Assembly: GCF_012927745.1 (NCBI RefSeq) | Contig: NZ_JABBKX010000001.1 | Location: forward strand, 806,001 to 870,000 | Reading direction: 5' to 3' | DNA: 64,000 nt | Origin: Neoroseomonas marina | GTDB lineage: Bacteria > Pseudomonadota > Alphaproteobacteria > Acetobacterales > Acetobacteraceae | Shown: in pieces, positions 16,441 through 26,126 of the stretch | Position numbering within the stretch: the first letter of the stretch is position 1 | How the letters are laid out: the number at the start of each line of letters is the position of its first letter | The notes under the pieces: generated by a model | The model's database searches: none | Told to the model about the DNA's origin: nothing | Seen by the model: only the letters and a program-made list of their open reading frames with translations | Made by a program: the position numbers and the translations under genes

Positions 16441-16904
16441 CACAGGTCCTTGCGGTAGAGCAGGAAGCCGCCATGGGCGGCGACCCGGTCGTAGAGCAGT
16501 CGTGCCTGGGCGTTCGTCTCGTGCGTATGCCAGTAGACGCGCTGCGCGCCCAGGGCCTTGGCACGCGCGTAGAGCGCCTCGATCAGCGCGCGCCCCACGC
16601 CGCGGCCACGCGCCTCGGGCGCCGCGAACAGGTCCTGCAGGTAGCAGGTGCAGCCCTCGAGCATCGTGTTGCGGTGGTAGATGAGGTGGGCGAGGCCAAT
16701 CAGCCGCCCATCCGCCTCCGCCACCAGGCATTCCATCGGCTCCAGGGCCTCGAAGAAGCGCGACCAGGTCAGGCGGGTGATTCGCTCCGCCGGCGCGGTC
16801 GCGCCTTCGCGCCCGTAGAAGGCGTTGTAGCCGAGCCAGAGCGGCAGCCAGGCGTCGTAGTCCTCCGGCCGCGCGAGGCGGACCGTGACGGCGGCATCAC
16901 TCAC
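16440..16904 (-). CDS. GNAT-family N-acetyltransferase
   Basis: A 154-residue acetyltransferase of the GNAT fold. The acetyl-CoA pyrophosphate-binding motif is APEARGRGVGRALIEALYARA (residues about 92-112, R/Q-x-x-G-x-G/A pattern), followed by VYWHTHETNAQARLLYDRV, a common C-terminal motif in which the Tyr is the usual general acid. The substrate is unknown. It starts at GTG, overlapping the end of dnaB by 8 bases, and ends in a one-base overlap with alr. Confidence 0.88.
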   Translation of the reverse strand: MSDAAVTVRLARPEDYDAWLPLWLGYNAFYGREGATAPAERITRLTWSRFFEALEPMECLVAEADGRLIGLAHLIYHRNTMLEGCTCYLQDLFAAPEARGRGVGRALIEALYARAKALGAQRVYWHTHETNAQARLLYDRVAAHGGFLLYRKDL

Positions 16905-18408
16905 GGAAACCCTCGTCGTGATGGGTGTCGAGATCGCCGAAGCGCGTGAACTCGGATTCGAAGAACAGCCGGATGGTGCCGGTCGGGCCGTGACGCTGCT
17001 TGGCGATGATGAGCTCCGCCTTGTTGTGCGCCAGCTCCATGTCCTTCTGCCACTTCTCCGTGGCCTCGTGGAACTTCTCCGGATTGTCGAAGTTGAGTTC
17101 CTTGGGTTGGCGCTGCTGCAGGTAGTAGTCGTCGCGATAGACGAACATGACGACGTCGGCGTCCTGCTCGATCGACCCCGATTCACGCAGGTCGGACAGC
17201 TGCGGCCGCTTGTCCTCGCGGCTCTCGACCTGGCGCGACAGCTGCGATAGCGCGATGACCGGCACCGCGAGCTCCTTGGCGATCGCCTTCAGCCCCTGCG
17301 TGATCATCGAGATTTCCAGCACGCGGTTCTCCGGCCGCGTGCCGGCCGCGGGCCGCATCAGCTGCAGGTAGTCGACGACGACCAGGTCGAGACCCTTGGT
17401 CCGCTTCAGCCTGCGGCAGCGCGTGCGCAGCGCGGAGATCGTGATGGCCGGCGTGTCGTCGATCCACAGCGGCAGGGAGGCCAGTTCGCGGCTCACCTCC
17501 ACGAAGCGGTCGAAGTCGCGCTGGCCGATCTCGCCGCGGCGGATGCGATCGCCTGAGATGCGCGCTTCCTCCGACAGCAGACGCGTCGCGAGCTGGTCGG
17601 CGCTCATTTCGAGCGAAAAGATCGCCACACCGCCGCGCGGCACGGCATTGGGGTCCTTCTCGCGGGCCTCGCGCAGGATCGACTTCGCCGCGCCGAAGGC
17701 GACCTTGGTCGCGAAGGCGGTCTTGCCCATGCCGGGACGGCCCGCGACGATCAGCAGGTCCGACGGATGCAGGCCGCCCATCTTCGCATCGACGTCGCGC
17801 AGCCCCGTGGGCAGGCCCGACACGCCGCCGGGGGTGCTGAAGGCCTTTTCCGCATTGGTGACGGCGATGGTGAGCGCACGTTCGAAGGAGACGAAGCCGC
17901 CATCGCCCGCCCCACCTTCCTTCGACAGGTCGAACAGCGCCTGTTCGGCCGCTTCCAGCTGGCCCTTGGCGTCGAGTTCAGGCTCCGCCCCGAAGGCGCG
18001 GTTCACGACCACCTCGCCGAGGTCGATCAGCTGGCGCCGCAGATACGCGTCGTAGATGACCTTGCCGTATTCCCCGGCATTGATGATGCCGACCATGGCC
18101 GAGAGCAGCTGCGCCAGGTAGGCCGGCCCGCCGACCTCCTCGAGCACGCCGGAATGCTCGAATTCCGCGCGCAGCGTCACGACGTCGGCGAGCTGCCCCG
18201 CTTCGATGCGCCGCTGGATGGACTGGTAGACGCGGCCATGGATCGGATCGGCGAAGTGCTCGGCCGCGAGGAACTCCGAGACGCGCTCATAGGCCTTGTT
18301 GTTCGCGAGCAGCGCGCCCAGCAGCGCCTGTTCCGCCGAAAGGTTCGACGGCGGCAGGCGTTGCGACAGGCCGAGCAGGCTGCCTGCCGCGGGATCGATT
18401 TCATTCAT
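16897..18408 (-). CDS. dnaB: Replicative DNA helicase
   Basis: A 503-residue hexameric 5'-3' helicase of the replication fork. An N-terminal domain (from NLSAEQALLGALLANNKAYER, residues about 20-150) and linker precede the RecA-like core with Walker A GRPGMGKTAFA near residue 226, Walker B DLVVVDYLQLM and the following Q/R motifs PVIALSQLSRQVE and DLRESGSIEQDADVVMF. Length is within the family range with no intein. First gene of a leftward run with the GNAT gene and alr. Confidence 0.97.
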   Translation of the reverse strand: MNEIDPAAGSLLGLSQRLPPSNLSAEQALLGALLANNKAYERVSEFLAAEHFADPIHGRVYQSIQRRIEAGQLADVVTLRAEFEHSGVLEEVGGPAYLAQLLSAMVGIINAGEYGKVIYDAYLRRQLIDLGEVVVNRAFGAEPELDAKGQLEAAEQALFDLSKEGGAGDGGFVSFERALTIAVTNAEKAFSTPGGVSGLPTGLRDVDAKMGGLHPSDLLIVAGRPGMGKTAFATKVAFGAAKSILREAREKDPNAVPRGGVAIFSLEMSADQLATRLLSEEARISGDRIRRGEIGQRDFDRFVEVSRELASLPLWIDDTPAITISALRTRCRRLKRTKGLDLVVVDYLQLMRPAAGTRPENRVLEISMITQGLKAIAKELAVPVIALSQLSRQVESREDKRPQLSDLRESGSIEQDADVVMFVYRDDYYLQQRQPKELNFDNPEKFHEATEKWQKDMELAHNKAELIIAKQRHGPTGTIRLFFESEFTRFGDLDTHHDEGFRE

Positions 18409-18508
18409 CGGCGCAGTCTACTCCCACCGGGCAGAGTCGCCCGCTGTGGATCGGGTGGATAACGGGGGAAAGCGCAGATCGCGCGCGCCCGTCACCCGGC
18501 CGCGCGCC

Positions 18509-19072
18509 TCACGGCGTGGCGGTCGTCACCGCCACCTCGTCGCCAGGCGCGAGGCGCGTGGCGAAGGCCATCATCGCCGCGTTCTCGATGGTGACGAGGC
18601 GTCGCCCGCCCTGCGCCCCGCCCATCACGAAACGACGCCCGCCGACTTCCACCGCCTCGACGGTGCCGAGCTGGACGCCGGGGCGCATCGGCGTGCCGGG
18701 CCGCGGGGGCATCATCAGGCGCGCGGTGCCGCTGCCGTCGTAGGCGGCGACGACCCGCGTGCCGGGTCGCAACTGCCGCAAGGAGCGGAATTCCGGCCCG
18801 GCCCGCAGCCCCAGCGTGCCGCCGCTGGCCGTCCGCAGCACCACCTCGCGCGAGGACGGGTCCACCGCCTGGACGGTGCCGTAGGCGGCGAGACCGGTGG
18901 CCACCAGCGCCGGCTGGCCTGGCGGCAGGTTGCGGATGAGGACGTCCGGGCTCGTCGCCACCTGCGCCGACGCCGGCGGCGGCGGCGCCTGGGCGCAGCC
19001 GAGAAGGACGGCCATGCCGCCAAGGAGGGGCGCGCCGATCACCAGGCGCCTGCGGAACGCGTGTACCGTCAC
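18509..19072 (-). CDS. Putative lipoprotein, unknown function
   Basis: A 187-residue protein with a lipoprotein signal: basic MTVHAFRRR, hydrophobic core and lipobox LLGC-A near residue 26, followed by a Pro/Ala spacer. The mature part is rich in beta-strand-like segments, with GTVQAVDPSSREVVLR and a later similar GTVEAVEVGGRRFVM, suggesting two related small barrel-type units. A related pattern occurs in many uncharacterised proteobacterial envelope proteins. It sits between rsmA and dnaB, all leftward, without overlap. No function can be assigned. Confidence 0.7.
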   Translation of the reverse strand: MTVHAFRRRLVIGAPLLGGMAVLLGCAQAPPPPASAQVATSPDVLIRNLPPGQPALVATGLAAYGTVQAVDPSSREVVLRTASGGTLGLRAGPEFRSLRQLRPGTRVVAAYDGSGTARLMMPPRPGTPMRPGVQLGTVEAVEVGGRRFVMGGAQGGRRLVTIENAAMMAFATRLAPGDEVAVTTATP

Positions 19073-19165
19073 CTGGACCTCTCCCTTCGAGACCGTGTGA
19101 CGATGTTCCGGTTACAGGCGCGCCGGCGCAAGGATTCCCTGCGCGTCCGGCTCCGTCGCGAAGCG

Positions 19166-19999
19166 TCAGGCGCCGCGCGCCAGCAGCGCCCGCGCCAGAC
19201 GGTCGAATTCCGCCACGCTCAGCGTCTCCGCCCGCCGCGCACCGTCGATCCCGGCGGCGGCGAGCAGCGCCTCCGCCTCGCCCAGCGACTTCAGCGCCCC
19301 ACGCAGCATCTTCCGCCGCTGGCCGAAGGCGGCCGCGGTGGTGCGTTCCATCGCCGCGAACAGCGCGGGGCCGGGGTCCTCGGCATGGGGCGTGAAGCCC
19401 ACGACCGCCGACCACACCTTGGGGGGCGGGCTGAAGGCCCCGGGCGGCAGGCGCATCAGCAGGTCGCAACGGCAGCGCCACTGCGCCAGCACCGACAGCC
19501 TCCCATAGGCCTCCGTGTCCGGCGCGGCGCAGATCCGCTCGGCGACTTCCTGCTGGAACATCAGGGCCATGCCCTCGATCGCGGCGGCGCGGCGCAGCCA
19601 CCCGACCAGCAACGGAGTCGCGACGTTGTAGGGCAGGTTCGCCACGATGCGGCGCGGGGCCGGCAGCAGTTCCGCCGGGTCGACGCGCAGCGCATCTCCC
19701 TCGACCACCCGCAGCCGCCCCGGATGCAGCGCGGCGAGTTCCGCGAGGACCGCCACGGCCCGGCGATCGAGCTCGACGGCGACGACCTCCGCGGCAGGAC
19801 TCGCCAGCAGCGCCCGGGTCAGCCCGCCGGGGCCGGGCCCGACCTCGAGCACGTGCCGCCCCGCCAGGTCCCCCGCCAACCCGGCGATACGCGCGCAGAC
19901 CGCGGGATCGAGCAGGAAATGCTGGCCAAGCGACTTGCGTGCGTCGAGACCGTGCCGCGCGACGGTCTCGCGCAGGCTCGGCAGGTCGGGGGGGGTCAC
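19166..19999 (-). CDS. rsmA: 16S rRNA dimethyladenosine transferase
   Basis: A 277-residue SAM-dependent enzyme (KsgA) that dimethylates A1518 and A1519 of 16S rRNA. Motifs: KSLGQHFLLD at the N-terminus, the SAM-binding VLEVGPGPGGLTRALL and the catalytic NLPYNVATPLL. GTG start, 10 bases after the surA stop. In most proteobacteria pdxA lies between surA and rsmA; here it is absent. Confidence 0.96.
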   Translation of the reverse strand: MTPPDLPSLRETVARHGLDARKSLGQHFLLDPAVCARIAGLAGDLAGRHVLEVGPGPGGLTRALLASPAAEVVAVELDRRAVAVLAELAALHPGRLRVVEGDALRVDPAELLPAPRRIVANLPYNVATPLLVGWLRRAAAIEGMALMFQQEVAERICAAPDTEAYGRLSVLAQWRCRCDLLMRLPPGAFSPPPKVWSAVVGFTPHAEDPGPALFAAMERTTAAAFGQRRKMLRGALKSLGEAEALLAAAGIDGARRAETLSVAEFDRLARALLARGA

Positions 20000-20009
20000 C
20001 GGCCCGAGG

Positions 20010-21380
20010 TCAGCGGCGGCGCGGCGCCGGCTGCTGCTGCGGCTGCTGGGCCGGCTGCTGCGCCGAGGCCTCGGACGCCTGCGCGGTGTTGCGGATGTCG
20101 ATCTGCGCGCGCCGCTGGAGGTCGCGCAGCACCTGGCGGGAGGTGAGCTCGACCCGGTCGCGCAGGATGCGGTCGCGCGCCTGTTCGGGCGTCACCTCCG
20201 CCAGATTGCGCGTCTCGCGCGAGCAGACCACCAGCACCATCACGCCGTCGGGCGAGATGATGGGCTGGGACGGCCGCCCGATCGGCAGGCTCGCAAGCAG
20301 TTCGCGCAGCTCCGGCGGCGAGACGGTGTCCTGGCGGATCTGGCCCGGATCCGCAGGCCGCGACCCGCCCCGCGCGGCGGCCTCGACCGCCTCGCAGGAC
20401 CGCGCCGTCTCCGACAATTGCTGCCCGCGCTCGACCTGGCGCAGCTGCTGCGCGGTCGGCGCGTTCGGGTTCACCTGGCCCTCGAAGGGGAAGAAGGCCT
20501 GGCGCAGCGTCAGCATGGTCGCCATGTCGCGCCCCGCGGTGCGCTTCTGGCGCAGCGTGACGATGACGAAGCCGCCCGGCACCCGGATCGGGTTCGACAC
20601 CGCGCCCTCGGGCATCTGGCGCACGATGGCCGCGACTTCCGGATCCAGCCGCTCGGGCGAGATCCAGCCGAGGTCACCGCCGAGCAGCGCGCTCTGCGCC
20701 TGGCTGAACTGCGTCGCGACCATCGGGAAGGGCGCGCCCTGGCGCAGGCGCGCGATGATGTCGCTGACGAAGCGCTGGACCTCGGCGTCCTGGCCTGGAT
20801 TCGAGACCGGGATGAAGATCTCCGAGACCAGGAATTCCGGCTGGCCGGCGCGGGCGTTCTGGGTGGCGATGAAGTCGGCCACCTCGGGGTCGGTGACGTT
20901 CGCCTGGTTGCCCAGCTGGCCGCGCAGCAGGCGGTTCCAGCCGATCTGCGCGCGGATCTGGTCGTACAGCACGCGCGGGTCGATGTTGGCGCGGCGCAGG
21001 TTCTCCCGCAGGCCGCCGGGGGGCAGGCCGTTGCGGCTCTCGATGTCGCCGACGGTGGTCGCGATGTCCTGGTCGGTCACGGGAATGCGGCGGCGCGCCA
21101 CTTCCTGCGTGCGCAGGCGCTCGTCGATCAGCAGGCGCAGGATCTGGTCGTTGGCGCGACCGCCGGTGCCCCCGGTCAGTCCCGCCGAGAGGGCAAGCAG
21201 CCGTCGCCGGCTCTCGACCTCGTTCAAGGTGATGACGTCACCGTTCACGACCGCGGCGACGCGGTTCGTGCCCTGGGCGGGAGCCGGCGTCGACAGGGCG
21301 AGGAGCCCGGCAAGGGCGGCCGCGGGGAGGGCCGCGAGGCGCAGGGCGCGCCGGACGGCAGGGATCTTCTCGGCGGTCAT
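20010..21380 (-). CDS. surA: Peptidyl-prolyl isomerase / chaperone SurA
   Basis: A 456-residue periplasmic chaperone for outer-membrane proteins. A signal peptide (residues 1-36, ending TPAPAQG) is followed by the SurA N-terminal domain beginning VAAVVNGDVITLNEVESR, and a parvulin domain in the middle with VSEIFIPVSNPGQD, FSQAQSALLGGDLGWIS and GGFVIVTLRQKR. A second, weaker rotamase-like part follows, and the C-terminus ends in a Gln/Pro-rich tail (QPAQQPQQQPAPRRR). It lies between lptD and rsmA and serves the same outer-membrane assembly pathway. Confidence 0.92.
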   Translation of the reverse strand: MTAEKIPAVRRALRLAALPAAALAGLLALSTPAPAQGTNRVAAVVNGDVITLNEVESRRRLLALSAGLTGGTGGRANDQILRLLIDERLRTQEVARRRIPVTDQDIATTVGDIESRNGLPPGGLRENLRRANIDPRVLYDQIRAQIGWNRLLRGQLGNQANVTDPEVADFIATQNARAGQPEFLVSEIFIPVSNPGQDAEVQRFVSDIIARLRQGAPFPMVATQFSQAQSALLGGDLGWISPERLDPEVAAIVRQMPEGAVSNPIRVPGGFVIVTLRQKRTAGRDMATMLTLRQAFFPFEGQVNPNAPTAQQLRQVERGQQLSETARSCEAVEAAARGGSRPADPGQIRQDTVSPPELRELLASLPIGRPSQPIISPDGVMVLVVCSRETRNLAEVTPEQARDRILRDRVELTSRQVLRDLQRRAQIDIRNTAQASEASAQQPAQQPQQQPAPRRR

Positions 21381-21443
21381 GGCCGGCCTTCTTAGGACTT
21401 CGGGCCGCGTGGGGGAAGCGTCGAGGCTGTTGCCGTCCCGGTC

Positions 21444-23750
21444 TCAGATCGCCCGGAAGCCGAAATCGCCGATCGTCTTCAGCCCGATCCGCAGCAACAG
21501 CAGCGTATTGGCGGGATAGAGGTTCCCGGTCGACGGATCCTCGGCGAAGCGCTTGAGGAAGCGGGCCTCCAGGATGAAGCACTCATCCTCGTAGCCGGCG
21601 GTGGCGGTGACGGCGACGGGCCGGTTCAGCTCGAGGTCGTAGCGACCATAGGCACTCACGCGCCAGTGGCCGAAGCGCTGCGTGACGCCCGCGGCGATCT
21701 CGTTGCGCGTCTGCACCGGCGTCAGGTAGGGCACCGGCGGCGTGTAGAGATAGCCGCCGGACACCGAGGTGCCGCTGTCGAAGTTCACCGTCGTCGACAG
21801 GTCGAGGAAGCGGACGGCGCCGTCCTCCTGCGCGAAGCGCCCGCGGCCCATGAATTCGAGCCACGGCACCGGCAGCACGCGGGCGCGGCCGACGTAATCC
21901 GATGCACGGTTCTCGAGGCCGCTGCCCGTGTAGAACGGCCCACCGTCGTTCTGGACGCGGTAGGAGGCGCCGGCGAGGCCTTCGAGCATGCCGCCGTTCG
22001 GGAAATGCCAGGCGCCGCGCAGCGCATAGTCGAAGCGCGTGCCGCCTTCCTGCCGGTCCCGCCCGCCGAAGCGATTCAGGTTGAACAGGTTCGCGTCGGT
22101 GAACTCGTAGTCGATGCTGTCTTCGTTCGGGACGTTCGTCTGTTGCCCGGTCAGGGGGCCGGTGACGACCTGCAGGCGCGGCTCGATGACGTGATGCCCG
22201 TACTCGCCGGCCGAGCGGATGAAGGGCATGCGCCAATCCAGCGCGGCGCGGATGTTGCCCGTCGCCACCCCGCCATTGTTCGCCGTGGTCGAGAAGTTCG
22301 GCGCCCCGGCGAGGTCCGTGTAGTTGTAGCCCGAGATGTCGCTCACCGCGCGCACGGTCCACAGGCCACCCGCGCTGTCGGCGTAGGGCAGCGAGTAGCC
22401 GAGGCGGACGTTCGCCCGCTGGGTGTCCGTGCCGGCGTCGCGGAAGGTCGCGAAGTTCCAGGTGTCGAAGGTGAAGGTGCCGCCCAGGCCGTCGGTCGGC
22501 GCCCGCCAGTCGTAGTAGATGTTCGGGAAGACGACCGGGATCTGGCTGTTGTCGTCGGTGGACCGCAGCCCCTGGTAGATGCTGCTGTCGATGCGGGCGT
22601 AGGAGTCCGTGCCCCAGAAGCCTTCGGTATAGGCGTTGGTGAGCAGCAGGCGACGGGCGCCGAAGCGGAAGATGCGGAGGTATTCCTCGCTGCTCGCGCG
22701 ATTGAGATCGAAGCCGGCGCGCCAGTTCTCGTCGATCGCGAAGCGCCCGCGCGAGAAGATGTGCCCGGCGAACCCCCGCGGCGTATCGGAATCGCCATTC
22801 AGGTAGCCGATCGAGCCATCGGCCTGGATCTCACCGAAGTTGAAGCGGCGACGGTATTCGAGGCCGAGATTGGGCGCCTGCCGCGTCGCGATCAGCGGCC
22901 GCAGCACAAGGTCCTGATTCTCGTCGATCGCCCAGTAGTAGGGCGTCACGACGAAGCCGCCGAGGTAGCTCGTGATGCCGAAGGTCGGGCTGAGGAACCC
23001 CGACTGCCGGGGCGCCGACCCCGACGGATGCTGCAGGTAGGGCGTCCAGAGCACCGGGACGCCGGCCATCTCGATGAAGGCATCGCGATAGCGCACCTGC
23101 CGGGCGGTCTGGTCCAGCGTCGCTGTGCGCGCCCGCAACTGCCAGATGGGCGGGGCGAGCGGGTCTTCCCGGCACGGATCGCAGGACGAATAGACGACCC
23201 GGGACAGGTCGAACAGCGAGCCGTCGGTGCGCCGCGCGCCATTCGCCGCGACACGGCCGTTCTGCGCCAGCAACCCGCGCAGCCCCTCGAGCACGCCATC
23301 GCGGAACTGGTTCTCGAGCACCGCGCTGTCCGCGAAGACGATCTGGCCGTCGCCTTCGATGAGCTGGACGTTGCCGCGCGCCGTCGCGACGCCGGTGTTG
23401 CGGTCGTAGGTGAACTCGTCGGCGCGCAGCACGCGGGCGCCCTGCCAGGCCTCGACATGGCCGCGCGCGACGACGAGGGCGCGGTTCTGGTCGTACTCGA
23501 CCTCATCCGCGGTGAAGGTCACGGGCTGCTGGTCGTCGGCGGGCGAACCGGACGTCAGCCCCGGCAGGCCGGGCCGCGCCGCGGGCGCCGGCGCTGACGC
23601 GGCCGCCGCGGCAGGCGGCTCGCCGGGCAGAACCGGCGCGATGTTAGTCGGCGCGCTGATGGGCGGCGTGACGACGGCCTGGCCGAAGGCCGGTCCGGCG
23701 CCGAGGGCGAGGGCGGCGAGGAAAGGCGCCCGCCAGGTGATCTGCGGCAT
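21444..23750 (-). CDS. lptD: LPS-assembly protein LptD
   Basis: A 768-residue outer-membrane protein that inserts lipopolysaccharide into the outer leaflet. A signal peptide (cleaved after GPAFG-Q) and Pro/Ala linker are followed by an OstA/LptA-like domain (VTFTADEVEYDQNRALVVAR, residues about 75-200), then the long beta-barrel with many Tyr/Trp/Arg-rich strands and the C-terminal ANTLLLLRIGLKTIGDFGF. Cysteines are few: a CDPC pair near residue 190 and one near the C-terminus in DECFILEARF, fewer than in E. coli LptD. Same operon as lptF, lptG and surA. Confidence 0.94.
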   Translation of the reverse strand: MPQITWRAPFLAALALGAGPAFGQAVVTPPISAPTNIAPVLPGEPPAAAAASAPAPAARPGLPGLTSGSPADDQQPVTFTADEVEYDQNRALVVARGHVEAWQGARVLRADEFTYDRNTGVATARGNVQLIEGDGQIVFADSAVLENQFRDGVLEGLRGLLAQNGRVAANGARRTDGSLFDLSRVVYSSCDPCREDPLAPPIWQLRARTATLDQTARQVRYRDAFIEMAGVPVLWTPYLQHPSGSAPRQSGFLSPTFGITSYLGGFVVTPYYWAIDENQDLVLRPLIATRQAPNLGLEYRRRFNFGEIQADGSIGYLNGDSDTPRGFAGHIFSRGRFAIDENWRAGFDLNRASSEEYLRIFRFGARRLLLTNAYTEGFWGTDSYARIDSSIYQGLRSTDDNSQIPVVFPNIYYDWRAPTDGLGGTFTFDTWNFATFRDAGTDTQRANVRLGYSLPYADSAGGLWTVRAVSDISGYNYTDLAGAPNFSTTANNGGVATGNIRAALDWRMPFIRSAGEYGHHVIEPRLQVVTGPLTGQQTNVPNEDSIDYEFTDANLFNLNRFGGRDRQEGGTRFDYALRGAWHFPNGGMLEGLAGASYRVQNDGGPFYTGSGLENRASDYVGRARVLPVPWLEFMGRGRFAQEDGAVRFLDLSTTVNFDSGTSVSGGYLYTPPVPYLTPVQTRNEIAAGVTQRFGHWRVSAYGRYDLELNRPVAVTATAGYEDECFILEARFLKRFAEDPSTGNLYPANTLLLLRIGLKTIGDFGFRAI

Positions 23751-23754
23751 GGCG

Positions 23755-24879
23755 CTAACCGTCCTCGAGATGCAGCAGCAATGCGGTGGCGAGCAGGAAG
23801 CCCGCCCCGGCCGGCGCCCAGGCGGCGAAGACGACCGGCAGCGTGCCGGCCTCCCCGAACTCGCCGGTCACCTTGTCGATGACAAAGAGTGCGAAGCCCG
23901 CCGCCACGCCGCCGCCGATCATCTGCGCGACGCCGCCACGACGGGAGGATCGCATCGAGAAGCCGGCGGCCAGCAGCGCCATCACCGCCGCGAGCAGGGG
24001 CAGCGCCAGCAGCGACTGGAAGTGCAGGCGGTGCCGAACCGCGGAGAAGCCCGCGCCCTCCAGCACCTCGATGAAGGACGGCAACGCCCAGAAGGACAGC
24101 GTGTCGGGGCTCGCGAAGGATTCCTCGATGCGCGACGGCGTCAGGTCGGTCGGGATCTCGAGCCTCTGGGCCGGCGCCGGCACGCGGTCCGCCCCGAAGA
24201 CCACGGCATCCGGTATCAGCCAGCGCCCCGGCGTGAGGATGGCCGAAGCGGCCTCGACCCGCGCCAGCGGCCGGTCCTCGGAGGACAGGCGCCACAGGCT
24301 GACCCCATCGAGGCGGAAGGCTTCCCCGGGGCGCAGGTCGCGCGCCGCGACCGGGCGTCCCGACAGGATGGCGACGCCGCGCGGCTCGATGCCCGGATCG
24401 GCCTGCCGCAGCCACAGCCGTCCGCCGGCCAGCGCGGTGATCCCACCCGTGTTGCGCAGGAACTGCTGATCGAGGCGCTCCGCCCGCGCCAGCATCGCCG
24501 AGGAGACGGGCGAAATGGCGCCGGTCGCCAGCGCACCGAGCGTGACGGCCACCGCCACCGGACCGGTCAGGAACCCCCAGGCCGAGACGCCCGCGGCGCG
24601 CGCCACCACCAGCTCCGAGGAGCGCGTCAGCCGCCAGAACGCGACGATGCCGCCGAGCAGCACCGCGAAGGGGAGGATCTGCATCGCCACATAGGGCAAC
24701 CGCAGCGCGGCGATCTGGCTGACCAGGCCGAAGGTGGCCTCCGGCCGTGTCGCGGCGCGGCGCAGCAACTCGATCAGGTCGAACAAGGCGACCAGACCCG
24801 CGAGCGCGGCCAGCATCGCCAGGGTCATCGCCGCAAAGCGCCGCGAGACATAGAGCGTGAGGGTGCGTGCGAGCCTCAT
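23755..24879 (-). CDS. lptG: LPS export permease LptG
   Basis: A 374-residue inner-membrane permease of the YjgP/YjgQ family, partner of LptF in the LptB2FG complex extracting LPS. N-terminal helices (LTLYVSRRFAAMTLAMLAAL and following), a large periplasmic beta-jellyroll-like region (residues about 130-275) and three C-terminal helices are evident. The start ATG overlaps the TGA of lptF (ATGA). It ends 4 bases before the lptD start. The preference for LptG over LptF rests on gene order. Confidence 0.92.
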   Translation of the reverse strand: MRLARTLTLYVSRRFAAMTLAMLAALAGLVALFDLIELLRRAATRPEATFGLVSQIAALRLPYVAMQILPFAVLLGGIVAFWRLTRSSELVVARAAGVSAWGFLTGPVAVAVTLGALATGAISPVSSAMLARAERLDQQFLRNTGGITALAGGRLWLRQADPGIEPRGVAILSGRPVAARDLRPGEAFRLDGVSLWRLSSEDRPLARVEAASAILTPGRWLIPDAVVFGADRVPAPAQRLEIPTDLTPSRIEESFASPDTLSFWALPSFIEVLEGAGFSAVRHRLHFQSLLALPLLAAVMALLAAGFSMRSSRRGGVAQMIGGGVAAGFALFVIDKVTGEFGEAGTLPVVFAAWAPAGAGFLLATALLLHLEDG

Positions 24880-26027
24880 GTCTCGGCCGCCAGCGGCGGG
24901 GGCGCGGGCCGCGGCATCCCCGGCGCGCCCATCATCCACCAGGTCGCGACGATGCCCGGCAGGATGGCCTGCACCCAGATCAGCGGCACCCAGGCGTTGT
25001 TGCGCGCGGCCATGTTGCCTGCCGTCAGCCCGAAGGCGAGCAGCGCCACGACGATGGCGATGCCGACCGCGATGCGCGCCCCGCCGCCATGCCGCCGGAA
25101 CTGCCCGGTCAGCCCGACAGCCAGGGCCACCAGCGCGAAGGACAGGGCGGTCAGCGGCGAGGAGAGGCGCTGATGCGCCTCGGCATAGAAGCGCCGGATA
25201 TCGCGCTCGCGCAGGCCCTCGGCCGGGTCGGGATTGAGCAGTTCCTCGATCGAGCGTTCGCGCGAATCGCGGCTGCGTGCCTCGTCCCCCCGGCCGGTGC
25301 GGGCGAGGTCGATGCTGTTCTCGCTGAAGGACAGCGTGTTCAGCCGCAGGGGCGGCGTGCCCGGCGCGGCGCCGGCGGAGCTCTGCTCGACCTGCTGGCG
25401 CACGCCGTTCAGCAGCGTCACGCGCGGGCCGTTCGCCGTGGTCGTGATGCGCCCCGCCTCGGCCAGGATCGTCACCGGTGCACCGGTCTCGCGCTGGTCA
25501 TGCACCAGGATGCCCCGCAGCGTCCCGTCGGGGTCGCGGTAGCGCGCATAGACGGTCAGGTCGTCGCCGACCTGGGAGAAGACGCCTTCCTGCAGCAGCA
25601 CGCCGACCAACTGATTGCGGATCTCGAACTGCCATTGCCGGAAGGCCGTATGGCTCAGCGGCACCAGCCAAAGGTTCAGGAACAGGCAGATCGCGGTCGA
25701 GACCAGCGCCACCAGCACCGCAGGCCGCGCGAGCCGCCATTGCGACAACCCCGCCGCGCGCATCACCACGAGTTCGCGATCCGAGGCGAGGCGCACATAG
25801 GAGAACAGCACCGCGACGAAGGTCGTGATCGGCAGGATGACCGCGAAGAAGTTCGGCAGCATCAGGCTCGTCAGCTCGACGAAGACGACGAGCGACAGGC
25901 CGCGATCGAGCACCAGCTCGATGAAGCGCAGCGACTGCGTCAGCCAGACCAGCGCCGCCAAGCCGATCGACACGGCGGCGAGCGCGACGGCAAGCTGGCG
26001 GAAGATGTAACGGTCGATCCGGGTCAT
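24876..26027 (-). CDS. lptF: LPS export permease LptF
   Basis: A 383-residue YjgP/YjgQ permease. It starts MTRIDRYIFRQLAVALAAVS, the typical first helix; the LPNFFAVILPITTFVAVLFSY and DRELVVMRAAGLSQWRLARP segments are characteristic of LptF. A periplasmic domain (residues about 120-270) precedes three C-terminal helices. It heads the outer-membrane operon lptF-lptG-lptD-surA-rsmA. Confidence 0.93.
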   Translation of the reverse strand: MTRIDRYIFRQLAVALAAVSIGLAALVWLTQSLRFIELVLDRGLSLVVFVELTSLMLPNFFAVILPITTFVAVLFSYVRLASDRELVVMRAAGLSQWRLARPAVLVALVSTAICLFLNLWLVPLSHTAFRQWQFEIRNQLVGVLLQEGVFSQVGDDLTVYARYRDPDGTLRGILVHDQRETGAPVTILAEAGRITTTANGPRVTLLNGVRQQVEQSSAGAAPGTPPLRLNTLSFSENSIDLARTGRGDEARSRDSRERSIEELLNPDPAEGLRERDIRRFYAEAHQRLSSPLTALSFALVALAVGLTGQFRRHGGGARIAVGIAIVVALLAFGLTAGNMAARNNAWVPLIWVQAILPGIVATWWMMGAPGMPRPAPPPLAAET

Positions 26028-26126
26028 GCGGGCCGGGGGGAAACTAGAGGTTTGTCCCCCGCGCCGGAAGCCTTGACGCCGGGCGGGGCCGGACAGGTGC
26101 CCCGCGGCCGCCGCGAAAGGGCGAGG

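Noticed and set aside
20020-20070. Gln-codon-rich repeat at the 3' end of surA
   Set aside because: It encodes a Gln/Pro-rich C-terminal tail of SurA; no sign of a tandem-repeat array or mobile element.
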